Made by a program: the position numbers and the translations under genes. Below, piece by piece: positions 8,140 through 15,307 of a stretch of 64,000 bases of DNA (position 1 is its first letter; every line of letters starts with the position of its first letter). Source of the stretch: Alkaliphilus flagellatus (GTDB taxonomy: Bacteria > Bacillota > Clostridia > Peptostreptococcales > Natronincolaceae); contig NZ_JAHLQK010000004.1 in assembly GCF_018919215.1 (NCBI RefSeq), positions 310,001 through 374,000 of the forward strand, read 5' to 3'. Under the pieces are notes generated by a model. It was not told where the DNA came from. It made no database searches and saw only the letters and a program-made list of their open reading frames with translations.

Positions 8140-9246
8140 TTAGAAGTTTATTTTATCTCTTCTCATATTAACATTTAACACAATACCAAGTGCTATCATA
8201 TTAGTTAACATAAATGTTCCACCATAGCTAACAAATGGTAATGGTTTTCCAGTAACTGGAGCAAGTCCTATAGTCATAGCAATATTTAGAAAAATATGAA
8301 ACGCTATCATAAAGGTAACACCCGTAACTAGATAGGATCCAAAATCATCTTTTGCCTCTCGTGCAATCTTTACAAACTTGTATAGCATAATTGCATAAAG
8401 AACAATCAGAACAGTCACTCCTAAAAAGCCTAATTCTTCAGCTATAACTGAAAATATAAAGTCTGTATGCTTTTCTGGCAAAAATCCAAATTGATTAGAT
8501 GTACCATTAAATAATCCCTTACCCCAAAACATCCCTGCACCTACAGCAACCCTTGATTGTAACGTGTGGTATCCTTCACCCATTGGGTCCTGCTCCGGAT
8601 TTAGAAATATTAAAATACGACTTCGTTGATATGGATGTAACACACCAAACCAAGCTAAAGGAGCTGTCACAATACCAGCTACCATGGCAATAACAATATA
8701 CTTATATTTTAAACCAGCAATAAAAAGCATTCCAAATACAAAGGCAGCAAAAATTAAAGTTGTGCCTAAATCTGGCTGTGCAAGAATTAATACCATTGGG
8801 AACCCAGCAAACAATAGTACCTTTAGAAGAACCATAGGTTTATGAAGCATATCCTTTTTATCATCTAAAACCTTTGCTAAGCATATTATAATTCCCAATT
8901 TTGCAAAGTCTGCAGGTTGGAAACCAAAGCTACCAATTCTAATCCAACGATCAGCCCCCCAAGACTCACTTCCTTCTCCAAATATAAATACAGCTAAAAG
9001 CATAGCATTACATATAATATATATTGGTATATACATTCGCCCAAATGTATTATAATCTATAAACATAATAGCAACAATGGCTCCTATGCCAAGCAATATT
9101 GAAATAATTTGAGTTCTTATATAACGCTCACTTCCTAAGCTATAGGTAGCACTACCAACTGCAATAACTCCTATAATACATATTAATAGTACAACTACTA
9201 TTAATCCAAAATCTATTTTCTTAAATAATCTAGTATCAATTTTCAA
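8140..9246 (-). CDS. rodA: Rod-shape SEDS glycosyltransferase RodA/FtsW family
   Basis: SEDS proteins polymerise lipid II into peptidoglycan at the membrane together with a class B penicillin-binding protein. The 368-residue protein has about ten membrane segments and the family signatures AQPDLGTTLIF, GEGYHTLQSRVAVGAGMFWGKG and the C-terminal LPFVSYGGT. The short N-terminus and GKGLFNGTSNQFGFLPEKHTDFIF favour RodA over FtsW. It starts with TTG at 9246 after AAAAAGGAGGG. It is followed by mgtE but is probably a separate unit. Confidence 0.9.
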   Translation of the reverse strand: MKIDTRLFKKIDFGLIVVVLLICIIGVIAVGSATYSLGSERYIRTQIISILLGIGAIVAIMFIDYNTFGRMYIPIYIICNAMLLAVFIFGEGSESWGADRWIRIGSFGFQPADFAKLGIIICLAKVLDDKKDMLHKPMVLLKVLLFAGFPMVLILAQPDLGTTLIFAAFVFGMLFIAGLKYKYIVIAMVAGIVTAPLAWFGVLHPYQRSRILIFLNPEQDPMGEGYHTLQSRVAVGAGMFWGKGLFNGTSNQFGFLPEKHTDFIFSVIAEELGFLGVTVLIVLYAIMLYKFVKIAREAKDDFGSYLVTGVTFMIAFHIFLNIAMTIGLAPVTGKPLPFVSYGGTFMLTNMIALGIVLNVNMRRDKINF

Positions 9247-9300
9247 GTAATTCCCTCCTTTTTACAGAGAATATGTAACATAATTCATTTCATCCACCAC

Positions 9301-9332
9301 AAAAAACTCTCTAGTAATTAGAGAGTTTTTTT
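9301..9332. terminator. Symmetrical terminator hairpin upstream of rodA
   Basis: AAAAAACTCTCTA-gtaat-TAGAGAGTTTTTTT is a perfect stem with A and T tails, so it could work in either direction. Confidence 0.75.
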
Positions 9333-9385
9333 ACTTCTTCTTACATAAATAGTTTACTTGAAATATCATTATCTTTCAACCCTAA

Positions 9386-9455
9386 AATTACACTGTTGCT
9401 CTGCAACGCTTCATATTACAGTTAAAATTTATGATAAATTTTTAAGTACTCCACA
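9386..9455 (+). repeat. Dispersed intergenic repeat, degenerate copy
   Basis: The stretch shows the order seen in better copies: a short stem-like start (TGTTGCTCTGCAACG), then CATATTACAGTTAAAATTTA, then TTTTAAGTACTC. It is weakly conserved, and membership in the family is inferred from block order. Confidence 0.4.
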
Positions 9456-9520
9456 TATTATCAATTTCTTGTTACATTACAAACCCTCTCTGTTAGAAGA
9501 ATTATACTTTCTTAAACCAT

Positions 9521-9562
9521 AAAAAAACAAAGCGAAGCATGTTTAGCTTCGCTTTGTTTTTT
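9521..9562 (-). terminator. Terminator of the SASP gene
   Basis: ACAAAGCGAAGC-atgttta-GCTTCGCTTTGT is a long perfect stem with A7 and T6 flanks, 15 bases beyond the SASP stop. Confidence 0.9.
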
Positions 9563-9576
9563 GTTATTAATAGATA

Positions 9577-9792
9577 TTATTTTCCGCTTAATTGTCTTTG
9601 AGCAGTCTCAACTAATCTTTTAGTCATGTAACCGCCAACATATCCGTTTTGTCTAGATGTTAGGTTACCTTTATCAGTATTCTCATAGTTGCTTAATCCT
9701 AGTTCGCTAGCAATTTCTGTTTTCATTGAGTTTAAAGCTTGTCTAGCTTCAGGAACTACTATTTTGTTAGAACTTCTGTTGTTAGTTGTCAT
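9577..9792 (-). CDS. Alpha/beta-type small acid-soluble spore protein
   Basis: These proteins coat DNA in dormant spores, protect it from UV and heat, and feed amino acids to outgrowth. The 71-residue protein has both family signatures: the germination protease region KTEIASELGL and the C-terminal GYVGGYMTKRLVETAQRQL. The start follows AGAGGAG. It is a single-gene unit with a strong terminator and is expected to be forespore specific. Confidence 0.95.
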   Translation of the reverse strand: MTTNNRSSNKIVVPEARQALNSMKTEIASELGLSNYENTDKGNLTSRQNGYVGGYMTKRLVETAQRQLSGK

Positions 9793-9963
9793 AATGTTAT
9801 GTCTCCTCTCTAATTTACCTTTGAAATATTAGTAGCTAAGTGCTACAATCATATTATCTGTAGTCTTTCTACTTTTACACATTGTAAATTTTGCTAACAA
9901 AAGTAAAATTTAGGTTATATTTTAACAACAGATCTAATATTATTCAATTTGCCAAATTTGTAA

Positions 9964-10683
9964 TTATATAAATTCTTTTAAGTCTTCTATATTAAAAATA
10001 ATAATTTTTCTGTTACCTATTAAATCAATTATTCCCTCATTCTGTAGTAAGCTCAGTTTTCGGCTAATAGTTTCTCTAGTTACGCCTATAAAGTTTGCCA
10101 TATCTTCTCTAGTTAGTGGAATTTCCATTTCAATAGAATTTTTTTTCTGCACTCCAAACTCTTCAGCTAAATCTAATAACATTTGTGCGATTCTAGCTTC
10201 AACATCCTTTGTACCTAAGCTCTGAACTAAAGTTTCTAGCTTGGAAAGTCTACCACCAATTACGTTTAATATCTTAACCGAAATTTCAGGATTTAATGCT
10301 AAAATTTTATCAAAGTCTTTTTTCTGTATCATACAAATATTAACATCCTCAATTGCCTCCGCATTAAAGCTCACTTCCTCAGCCTTTAATAAACTTAGTT
10401 CACCAAAAAAATCACCATCAGAAAGAATGTACAGTATCTGTTCCTTACCTTCTTTAGTATATTTAAAAATTTTTATTTTACCATTATTAATAATATATAG
10501 CCCATCTAAAAGACTACCTTGTAAAAAAATAACTTCTCCCTTTCTATACTTTTTTCTAATGATAACACCTGTAATCATTTCTAATTGTTTACTTTCTAAA
10601 TTAGAAAAAATCGGAACTTTTTTGGCACACATTTTATGCTGACAATTCATACAGTGTACACTACATGATTTAACCTTGTCCAT
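9964..10683 (-). CDS. FNR-like Crp/Fnr family regulator with Fe-S cysteine ligands
   Basis: This is a 239-residue DNA-binding regulator with a cyclic-nucleotide-binding-type sensor domain (about 25-145), a dimer helix and a C-terminal HTH (about 190-215). The N-terminus has C7-x3-C11-x2-C14-x4-C19, nearly the layout of E. coli FNR (C16, C20, C23, C29), and C117 in NICMIQ aligns with FNR C122. A [4Fe-4S] O2/NO sensor is therefore likely. The recognition helix is TRETISRKL, mixing CRP-like R203/E204 with FNR-like E/S/R. ATG at 10683 is preferred (GGGTGATAATATT before it) over the GTG at 10731, and still keeps all four cysteines. It follows the MFS gene by about 50 bases, so they are probably co-transcribed. 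Four candidate target sites lie in this window. Confidence 0.85.
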   Translation of the reverse strand: MDKVKSCSVHCMNCQHKMCAKKVPIFSNLESKQLEMITGVIIRKKYRKGEVIFLQGSLLDGLYIINNGKIKIFKYTKEGKEQILYILSDGDFFGELSLLKAEEVSFNAEAIEDVNICMIQKKDFDKILALNPEISVKILNVIGGRLSKLETLVQSLGTKDVEARIAQMLLDLAEEFGVQKKNSIEMEIPLTREDMANFIGVTRETISRKLSLLQNEGIIDLIGNRKIIIFNIEDLKEFI

Positions 10684-10733
10684 AATATTATCACCCAATC
10701 TATTTAAAATATCTATTTTATAATACAACACCT

Positions 10734-11897
10734 TTAAATTTGATTTTCAAAAGTAGTATCTTTTTTTAATATCAAAATCAATGCAACAGTTATAAGTAAA
10801 AATAAGGCAACTAGTCTAAATCCTGCGTTTACTCCAAACATATCATTAATCTGGCCAATTACTGCATTCCCTATCATATTTGTTGCAGAACTAATAGTTA
10901 TAACTACTCCAATAACTGTACTTGTTCCCTTATCAAACTCCTTTAATAATAAAGCAAATGTAGTAGGATAAATGATTGAGAAAAAAAATCCAGATAATGA
11001 AATAAGGATAACTAATTGTTTTGAGGCTGTAGTACCTATAATAAATAGTAGTAAAGCTATTATTAAAAATCCAATTATACTTCTAAAATACCCTAATTTT
11101 TCTACTATAAAACCACCTATAAGCCTTCCAAAAGTAAAAACTCCAAAAAACAAAGAAAGATAGGTTGCACTTTTCAATGAACCAATATTTTTGCTACTCT
11201 GAAGATAGGTTGTTAGCCAGTTTGCAACACCCAACTCGGCAGCTACGTAAAACCCAAGTACAAATGAAAATAATAAAACTTTTTTATTACGTAATACTTC
11301 CATTAAAGGAACCCTTGCTTCAGAACGTACTCCTTCTATCCTTGGAAAAGTACTAGTTAATACAAATATTGTATAGATTACTATTATTATTAAAGTTGCA
11401 CTGTAAATTTCTTGCCAAGACCATTTATAGTCTAAAGCTACACCTGCATAACGTGGTCCAATTGTAGCCCCTAATCCATAAAAGAAATGTAATAAATTCA
11501 TCATCATACCCTGATTGTTTTTAAATACAACAGGTGTAAGTGTATTTGCACCTATACTTATACTTCCAAAACCATAATTTAGTATAGCTACAGAAACTAT
11601 AAAAAAAATATAACTTCTTGAAACAACCATTCCCAATGTCCCCAATGTTATAAGCAAAACTCCTAGCAATAATAGCCTCTTTTGTCCTAATGAATCTGCA
11701 GTATTCCCACCAAAAAAATTCGCTATAACATATCCTAAACTAGCTACAAATAAAAAAATACCTATCTCTTTATAATCTATATGGTAAAAGTTTTGTATAG
11801 ACGGTATTAATACACCTCTAATACTTTCTAAAATTCCTAACAAAATCATAGAAAAAAATGTAATCCCAATTAATATATTAGTTTGGTATTTTTTCAT
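10734..11897 (-). CDS. MFS transporter, fucose/glucose-permease-like
   Basis: This is a 387-residue integral membrane protein with about 12 hydrophobic helices, of the major facilitator superfamily. The motif-A-like loop between helices 2 and 3 reads GGNTADSLGQKRLL, and its second-half counterpart is GGFIVEKLGYFRS. The general pattern resembles the sugar:proton FucP/GlcP-like branch, but the substrate cannot be read from the sequence. A CAGGGGG site precedes the ATG. It is directly upstream of the FNR-like regulator and probably shares its transcript. An incomplete TGTGAT half-site lies upstream, too weak to call. Confidence 0.8.
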   Translation of the reverse strand: MKKYQTNILIGITFFSMILLGILESIRGVLIPSIQNFYHIDYKEIGIFLFVASLGYVIANFFGGNTADSLGQKRLLLLGVLLITLGTLGMVVSRSYIFFIVSVAILNYGFGSISIGANTLTPVVFKNNQGMMMNLLHFFYGLGATIGPRYAGVALDYKWSWQEIYSATLIIIVIYTIFVLTSTFPRIEGVRSEARVPLMEVLRNKKVLLFSFVLGFYVAAELGVANWLTTYLQSSKNIGSLKSATYLSLFFGVFTFGRLIGGFIVEKLGYFRSIIGFLIIALLLFIIGTTASKQLVILISLSGFFFSIIYPTTFALLLKEFDKGTSTVIGVVITISSATNMIGNAVIGQINDMFGVNAGFRLVALFLLITVALILILKKDTTFENQI

Positions 11898-11977
11898 CTT
11901 TTATCCCCCTGTAATTTATGTGATCTATACTATATTGTATTTGATTTTTGGTAAAATAAAAAGATATTTAAATAAAA

Positions 11978-12003
11978 AATGCCAGACATTGTCTGACATC
12001 TTT
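11978..12003 (-). terminator. Terminator after the 72-aa membrane protein gene
   Basis: On the minus strand GATGTCAGACA-atg-TCTGGCATTTTTT forms a short stem with one mismatch and a T-run. Confidence 0.7.
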
Positions 12004-12011
12004 CAACTGGA

Positions 12012-12230
12012 TTAAAATTTAAAAAAGTTTCCTCCGCCAAAGATTAGTATTATTACTAAGAAAATAAGTAGTAGACTATTATCAAATCCGCCAAAGATTC
12101 CACCTATACCGCAACTTCCTCCACTAAATAAAATGAAAATTACAATAAGTATTAGAAATATATTATTATTTTTTCCACCAAATCCCCCGAATAATGAACT
12201 TAAAAAGTCATTTTTATTAGCTTCAGCCAT
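12012..12230 (-). CDS. Small Gly/Phe-rich membrane protein of unknown function
   Basis: This 72-residue protein has two very hydrophobic segments (about 24-36 and 52-66) separated by a glycine-rich loop (SGGSCGIGGIFGGF), and ends GGGNFFKF. It has one cysteine. Small Gly-rich membrane proteins of this kind occur among clostridial spore or envelope proteins, but there is no firm family match. The ATG follows GGAGGG. It is divergent from the 216-aa gene. Confidence 0.65.
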   Translation of the reverse strand: MAEANKNDFLSSLFGGFGGKNNNIFLILIVIFILFSGGSCGIGGIFGGFDNSLLLIFLVIILIFGGGNFFKF

Positions 12231-12325
12231 ATTTACATCCCTCCGTCTATTTATATTTATATTTTCATACCTATTTCATACTATGTAGAATTTAATAAAA
12301 TGTGATAACATTATTTATTTAATTT

Positions 12326-12368
12326 TGTGATTTCTGTCATATAAAGTTTATAATAAGTAAATTATTAT
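12326..12368 (+). promoter_or_regulatory. FNR/CRP-type activator site plus -10 box (site 2)
   Basis: TGTGATTTCTGTCATA (12326-12341) matches TGTGA-N6-TCACA at nine of ten fixed positions. TATTAT begins exactly 21 bases later (12363-12368), class II geometry. The gene starts at 12401. The alternative sigma-A reading TTGTGA-N18-TATAAT (12325-12354) overlaps it and cannot be excluded. Confidence 0.55.
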
Positions 12369-12400
12369 AGTTATAGAGTAAATTTTAAGGAGGATTATAC

Positions 12401-13051
12401 ATGAGTGCTTTTTTAGGACCTATACATCATTGGCTATTTAATAAAATTATACTATTTGAAAATCTTGAGGAAAATATTAATAAAGATATTGTTGCTCAAT
12501 ATGCAGATAAAGCATTAGGAATAACAGAAGAAATGAAGATAAAATATGGTGAATTTATTCCAAAGCTGCCTTTAGAAAATTTAATTGATACAGATAATAT
12601 CCATGGATGGCTTCAGCATAGAATTTCTATAGCTGAAACAAGACATGCAGCAACTCTAAAAGCTTTTATAGATATTTTTGGAGAAGAAGTAATTACGACT
12701 TTAGAAAATAATTATGCAGATCAAGGAAGCGAAGTTGGTGCTATAGCTTCTCAAGAAACTGATGTATCAAATGCTCCATCATTATATAAAGCATTAAATA
12801 ACTATTTACTTGAAGGAATGCCCTGTGATAATGTAAATAGTGTTATGACTTCAGAACCAGAGCTATTAGAATGGAATTCTTTCCGTTGTCTTCATAAACC
12901 TTATTGGGACACAGCAGGAGCAGATTCAGATATAATGTATAAGCTACGTTTTTCTTGGATTAAAGGTTTTATTGAAAAAGCTAATAGTGAATTTACTTAT
13001 AAAAACGAACTAACATCCGAAGGATTTGTTAATAAAATTTTCAAAAAATAG
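12401..13051 (+). CDS. Unknown helical His-rich protein behind an FNR-type site
   Basis: This is a 216-residue soluble protein, mainly helical, with no signal peptide. It carries recurring histidines and a cysteine pair that could bind metal or haem: IHHW near the start, IHGWLQHRI around residues 68-76, ETRHAA shortly after, MPC in the middle and RCLHKPYW near 166-173. These are observations, not an established motif. The ATG has a strong AAGGAGG. The upstream region has an FNR/CRP-type dyad with a -10 box 21 bases away, shared with hemerythrin, flavodiiron and ferredoxin-like genes, so a redox role is plausible. No family is recognised. Confidence 0.7.
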   Translation: MSAFLGPIHHWLFNKIILFENLEENINKDIVAQYADKALGITEEMKIKYGEFIPKLPLENLIDTDNIHGWLQHRISIAETRHAATLKAFIDIFGEEVITTLENNYADQGSEVGAIASQETDVSNAPSLYKALNNYLLEGMPCDNVNSVMTSEPELLEWNSFRCLHKPYWDTAGADSDIMYKLRFSWIKGFIEKANSEFTYKNELTSEGFVNKIFKK

Positions 13052-13074
13052 TATTAACCTATTGAATTTTTTAT

Positions 13075-13128
13075 AAAAACCATAAAAACAGACTGTCTAA
13101 ATCTCAGTCTGTTTTTATGGTTTTTTTT
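13075..13128 (+). terminator. Strong terminator after the 216-aa gene
   Basis: ACCATAAAAACAGACTG pairs with CAGTCTGTTTTTATGGT across a 9-base loop and runs into T8. Confidence 0.9.
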
Positions 13129-13240
13129 ACAATGTAATAAATTTTAAATATATTCCCATACTAATAAAGGATGAAAATCCGCAAATATTTTAATTTTAAT
13201 TTAAATATTTGATAATATAATATTAGGAGGCGGTTTAGTA

Positions 13241-13525
13241 ATGTCTACAATGAATAAATTAGAACAAGCTTTAGCTTCTGCTAAGAGTCTTCAATCAGAT
13301 CTTAAAACATTTTCATTAGATACAGAAGATCAACAAGCTCAACAAATGTTTAATCAATTATCAACAAGCTTAGAAAATACAGTTCAATTGTTACAGTCTC
13401 GTGTGGATTTTGTAACAAGCGAAGAACCTCAATATTTACAACAATCTATGGGAATGCAAAAGCAACCTCAAAATAATCAAAACAATTCTAGTTTAACTAA
13501 TAATGATAACAACAGTATGGAATAA
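13241..13525 (+). CDS. DUF1657 domain protein
   Basis: This is a small 94-residue protein. Residues 1-66 match the DUF1657 pattern: a helical LEQALASAKSLQSDLKTFSLDTEDQQAQQMF segment is followed by VQLLQSRVDFVTSEEPQY. The Gln/Asn-rich tail (about 67-94) is extra and probably disordered. DUF1657 genes in spore formers often lie near spoVA-type genes, and a spore function is suspected for the family. No spoVA genes are nearby here. The start follows TAGGAGGCGG. Confidence 0.88.
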   Translation: MSTMNKLEQALASAKSLQSDLKTFSLDTEDQQAQQMFNQLSTSLENTVQLLQSRVDFVTSEEPQYLQQSMGMQKQPQNNQNNSSLTNNDNNSME

Positions 13526-13564
13526 AACAATAAAAATCAAAGATAAAAAAATGAAATAAAATAG

Positions 13565-13665
13565 CCGTCTGATGCTACTGCATCGACTTCTGTCACACTA
13601 AATTTTAAGTGCTCAAAGTACAACTATGATTCAGGTGAAGTTTTTACTCCACCTGAATCATACTT
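13565..13665 (+). repeat. Dispersed intergenic repeat, long copy with terminal hairpin
   Basis: Blocks in order are GTCTGATGCTACTGCATCGACT, a TCACACTAAATTTTAAGTGCTCAAAGT block, and the hairpin GATTCAGGTGAAG...CTCCACCTGAATC. The same three blocks appear in inverse orientation at 56659-56773. It lies between the DUF1657 gene and the facing DUF1385 gene. Confidence 0.65.
13627..13665. terminator. Hairpin at the end of the repeat, overlapping the DUF1385 stop
   Basis: ATGATTCAGGTG and CACCTGAATCAT form a 12-bp stem with a TTTTT loop, followed by a T-run on the + strand. The DUF1385 stop codon (13658-13660) lies inside the right arm. Confidence 0.7.
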
Positions 13666-14422
13666 TTTTTATATCTTTCCTTGCTTCAGACTGATATATA
13701 TAGTATCCTCTGTGTAATTGATTAAAAGTACCTATAGCAACCTCAATTTCCTCTTCTTTAGGTTCCAGTACAGTAATCCACTGAAGAATTTGAATATATT
13801 TATCCCACCAAAAATTTTTAAGTGCTAAAATTTTTGTTATTTGAAGAGCAATTAAAAAAATAATAACTATGGCTGTTAATGAATCTACATTTAAAACCCA
13901 TATGGGTATATATAATAATAGAAATATACTAGCTATATTAGAACCACACCTTTTGTTAAATCTAGAAGCTTTCTTTATTAAGTATAGATCTACATAACCA
14001 TGTTCTACAAAACAATTAATTGCCTTATGCTCTGCACCGTGATATCTAAATATCATCAATATTCTTTTATAATTTAATGCTACTATAATTAAAGCAGTTA
14101 TAATAAAATAAATACTAAATTTACTACCATAGTAGTCTAAATACTTATCTATAAAAGTTAAATCCATGATTTCGTCCATTAGATAAAATCCTATTAAAAA
14201 CAAAAATAAGCTTTTTATTTTTTTATCTAATACCTTCCATTGATAATACGCTACTAGAATCCCTCCCAGAATAAATTTATTTTCTAATTTTCTTAACCAC
14301 TTTGGAGGCACTATCCACTCTATATCATAAATAATATCATTATTCTTCCTACTTCCCTTAATTTTAAATACATCACAAAAAAAAGTGATTCCATTAAAGT
14401 GAGAATATCCACCTATTTTCAT
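13658..14422 (-). CDS. DUF1385 family membrane protein
   Basis: This 254-residue protein carries the family signature RYHGAEHKAINCFVEHG near residue 130 and NKRCGSNIA shortly after. It has about four to five membrane helices (near 80-95, 105-120, 168-185 and 185-200). It is shorter at the N-terminus than many DUF1385 proteins, starting with GGYSHFNGITFF. DUF1385 is a conserved membrane family of Firmicutes without an agreed biochemical role. The ATG follows AGGATG. It is divergent from the hemerythrin gene. Confidence 0.85.
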   Translation of the reverse strand: MKIGGYSHFNGITFFCDVFKIKGSRKNNDIIYDIEWIVPPKWLRKLENKFILGGILVAYYQWKVLDKKIKSLFLFLIGFYLMDEIMDLTFIDKYLDYYGSKFSIYFIITALIIVALNYKRILMIFRYHGAEHKAINCFVEHGYVDLYLIKKASRFNKRCGSNIASIFLLLYIPIWVLNVDSLTAIVIIFLIALQITKILALKNFWWDKYIQILQWITVLEPKEEEIEVAIGTFNQLHRGYYIYQSEARKDIKKV

Positions 14423-14514
14423 ATTTACACATCCTACTTTTCTAATATTTAAATATATACTCTATAGTATAGCCTAATTTATCATTTTAAAAAAGAGAAC
14501 ATATTATGTATATC

Positions 14515-14557
14515 TTTGATTAATATCACATCTTTACATGTTGATAGTGGGTATACT
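14515..14557 (+). promoter_or_regulatory. FNR/CRP-type activator site plus -10 box (site 3)
   Basis: TTTGATTAATATCACA (14515-14530) contains TTGAT-N4-ATCAc, one mismatch from the FNR consensus. TATACT (14552-14557) starts exactly 21 bases after it. The hemerythrin ATG is at 14591. Its closest match in the window is the flavodiiron site, 13 of 16 bases identical. Confidence 0.7.
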
Positions 14558-14590
14558 ATATATAATTAAACTATATAAGGGAGGATTCAT

Positions 14591-15151
14591 ATGAAAGCAG
14601 TACAAACCTTAAGAGATGAACATCAAAATATTTTAAGAATGTTAAAGGTTGTGAAGGGTCTATGTATACATACTTTTAATACAAAAGAAGTATATTACAA
14701 AGGCTACTATGATGCTATCGATTTTATTAGAAACTATGCAGATAAATTCCATCATGGAAAAGAAGAGGAAATTTTATTTGAAAAAATGTCTTCTGAACTT
14801 GGACCAGCCATCAAGCAAGGCCCTATCTTTGGTATGCTTGCAGAACATGATTTAGGGAGGTTGTTTGTAAAAAATCTAGAAAATGCTTTAATTGAATCTG
14901 AAAAAGGAAATGATAATGCAAAGGTTGATATTATTGCAAATGCTACAGCCTACACAGATTTACTATACCGTCATATAGACAAAGAAGATAATGCAATATT
15001 TAACTTTGCCGAAAGTCAATTAAAGGCAGAGATCCACGAACAATTAAATGTGGAGTTTGAGAAAGCTAAAGAACGTTTAAATAGCGACGATACTGAAAGG
15101 AAGTATGTAGCTTTACTAGAAGAACTAGAAGCTTATGTAGACTCATTATAA
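14591..15151 (+). CDS. Hemerythrin-domain protein
   Basis: This soluble non-haem diiron protein probably binds O2 or NO, or handles peroxide or iron. The 186-residue helical bundle shows ligands in the expected spacing: H11 in LRDEHQNIL, H54/H55 with E58/E59 in FHHGKEEEILF, H86 in LAEHDLG, and the H-x4-D pair in YRHIDKEDNAIF near residue 138. The length and C-terminal helix match the hemerythrin HHE family common in anaerobes. It is a single gene with a GGGAGG site and an FNR/CRP-type upstream dyad. Confidence 0.92.
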   Translation: MKAVQTLRDEHQNILRMLKVVKGLCIHTFNTKEVYYKGYYDAIDFIRNYADKFHHGKEEEILFEKMSSELGPAIKQGPIFGMLAEHDLGRLFVKNLENALIESEKGNDNAKVDIIANATAYTDLLYRHIDKEDNAIFNFAESQLKAEIHEQLNVEFEKAKERLNSDDTERKYVALLEELEAYVDSL

Positions 15152-15156
15152 AAAAT

Positions 15157-15235
15157 TTGTCCGATAATATCCTATCGACTCATATTACACTTAGATTTTA
15201 AAATCTTCTTAAAAACTTTAAGTGTTCTAAATATC
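15157..15235 (+). repeat. Dispersed intergenic repeat, copy after the hemerythrin gene
   Basis: TTTGTCCGATAATATCCTATCGACTCAT is followed by a TTACACTTAGATTTTAAAAT block and TTTAAGTGTTCTAAAT. It matches the family blocks in the same order and orientation as 13565-13665 but lacks the final GATTCAGG hairpin. Confidence 0.55.
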
Positions 15236-15268
15236 ACTAACCTCCACTTTCTTAATTGGTTAATAACA

Positions 15269-15307
15269 AAAAAGCTAATGTATGTCTCAACATTAGCTTT
15301 TGTTTTT
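15269..15307. terminator. Terminator between hemerythrin and pmbA genes
   Basis: AAAAGCTAATG pairs with CATTAGCTTTT across a 10-base loop, with A and T tails. The genes on either side are convergent. Confidence 0.85.

Larger units (their letters stand above)
9247..9576. other. Intergenic region between rodA and the SASP gene
   Basis: This 330-base gap holds a hairpin (9301-9332), one degenerate copy of the dispersed repeat (9386-9455) and the SASP terminator (9521-9562). No further ORF with a ribosome-binding site was seen. Confidence 0.6.

Noticed and set aside
10684-10731. GTG start at 10731 for the FNR-like regulator
   Set aside because: It lacks a convincing ribosome-binding site and abuts the upstream stop; the ATG at 10683 has GGGTG before it and keeps all four N-terminal cysteines.
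11898-11990. FNR-type site before the MFS/regulator operon
   Set aside because: Only one half-site (TGTGAT) is good; the other half matches poorly, and no -10 box is found at the 21-base spacing.
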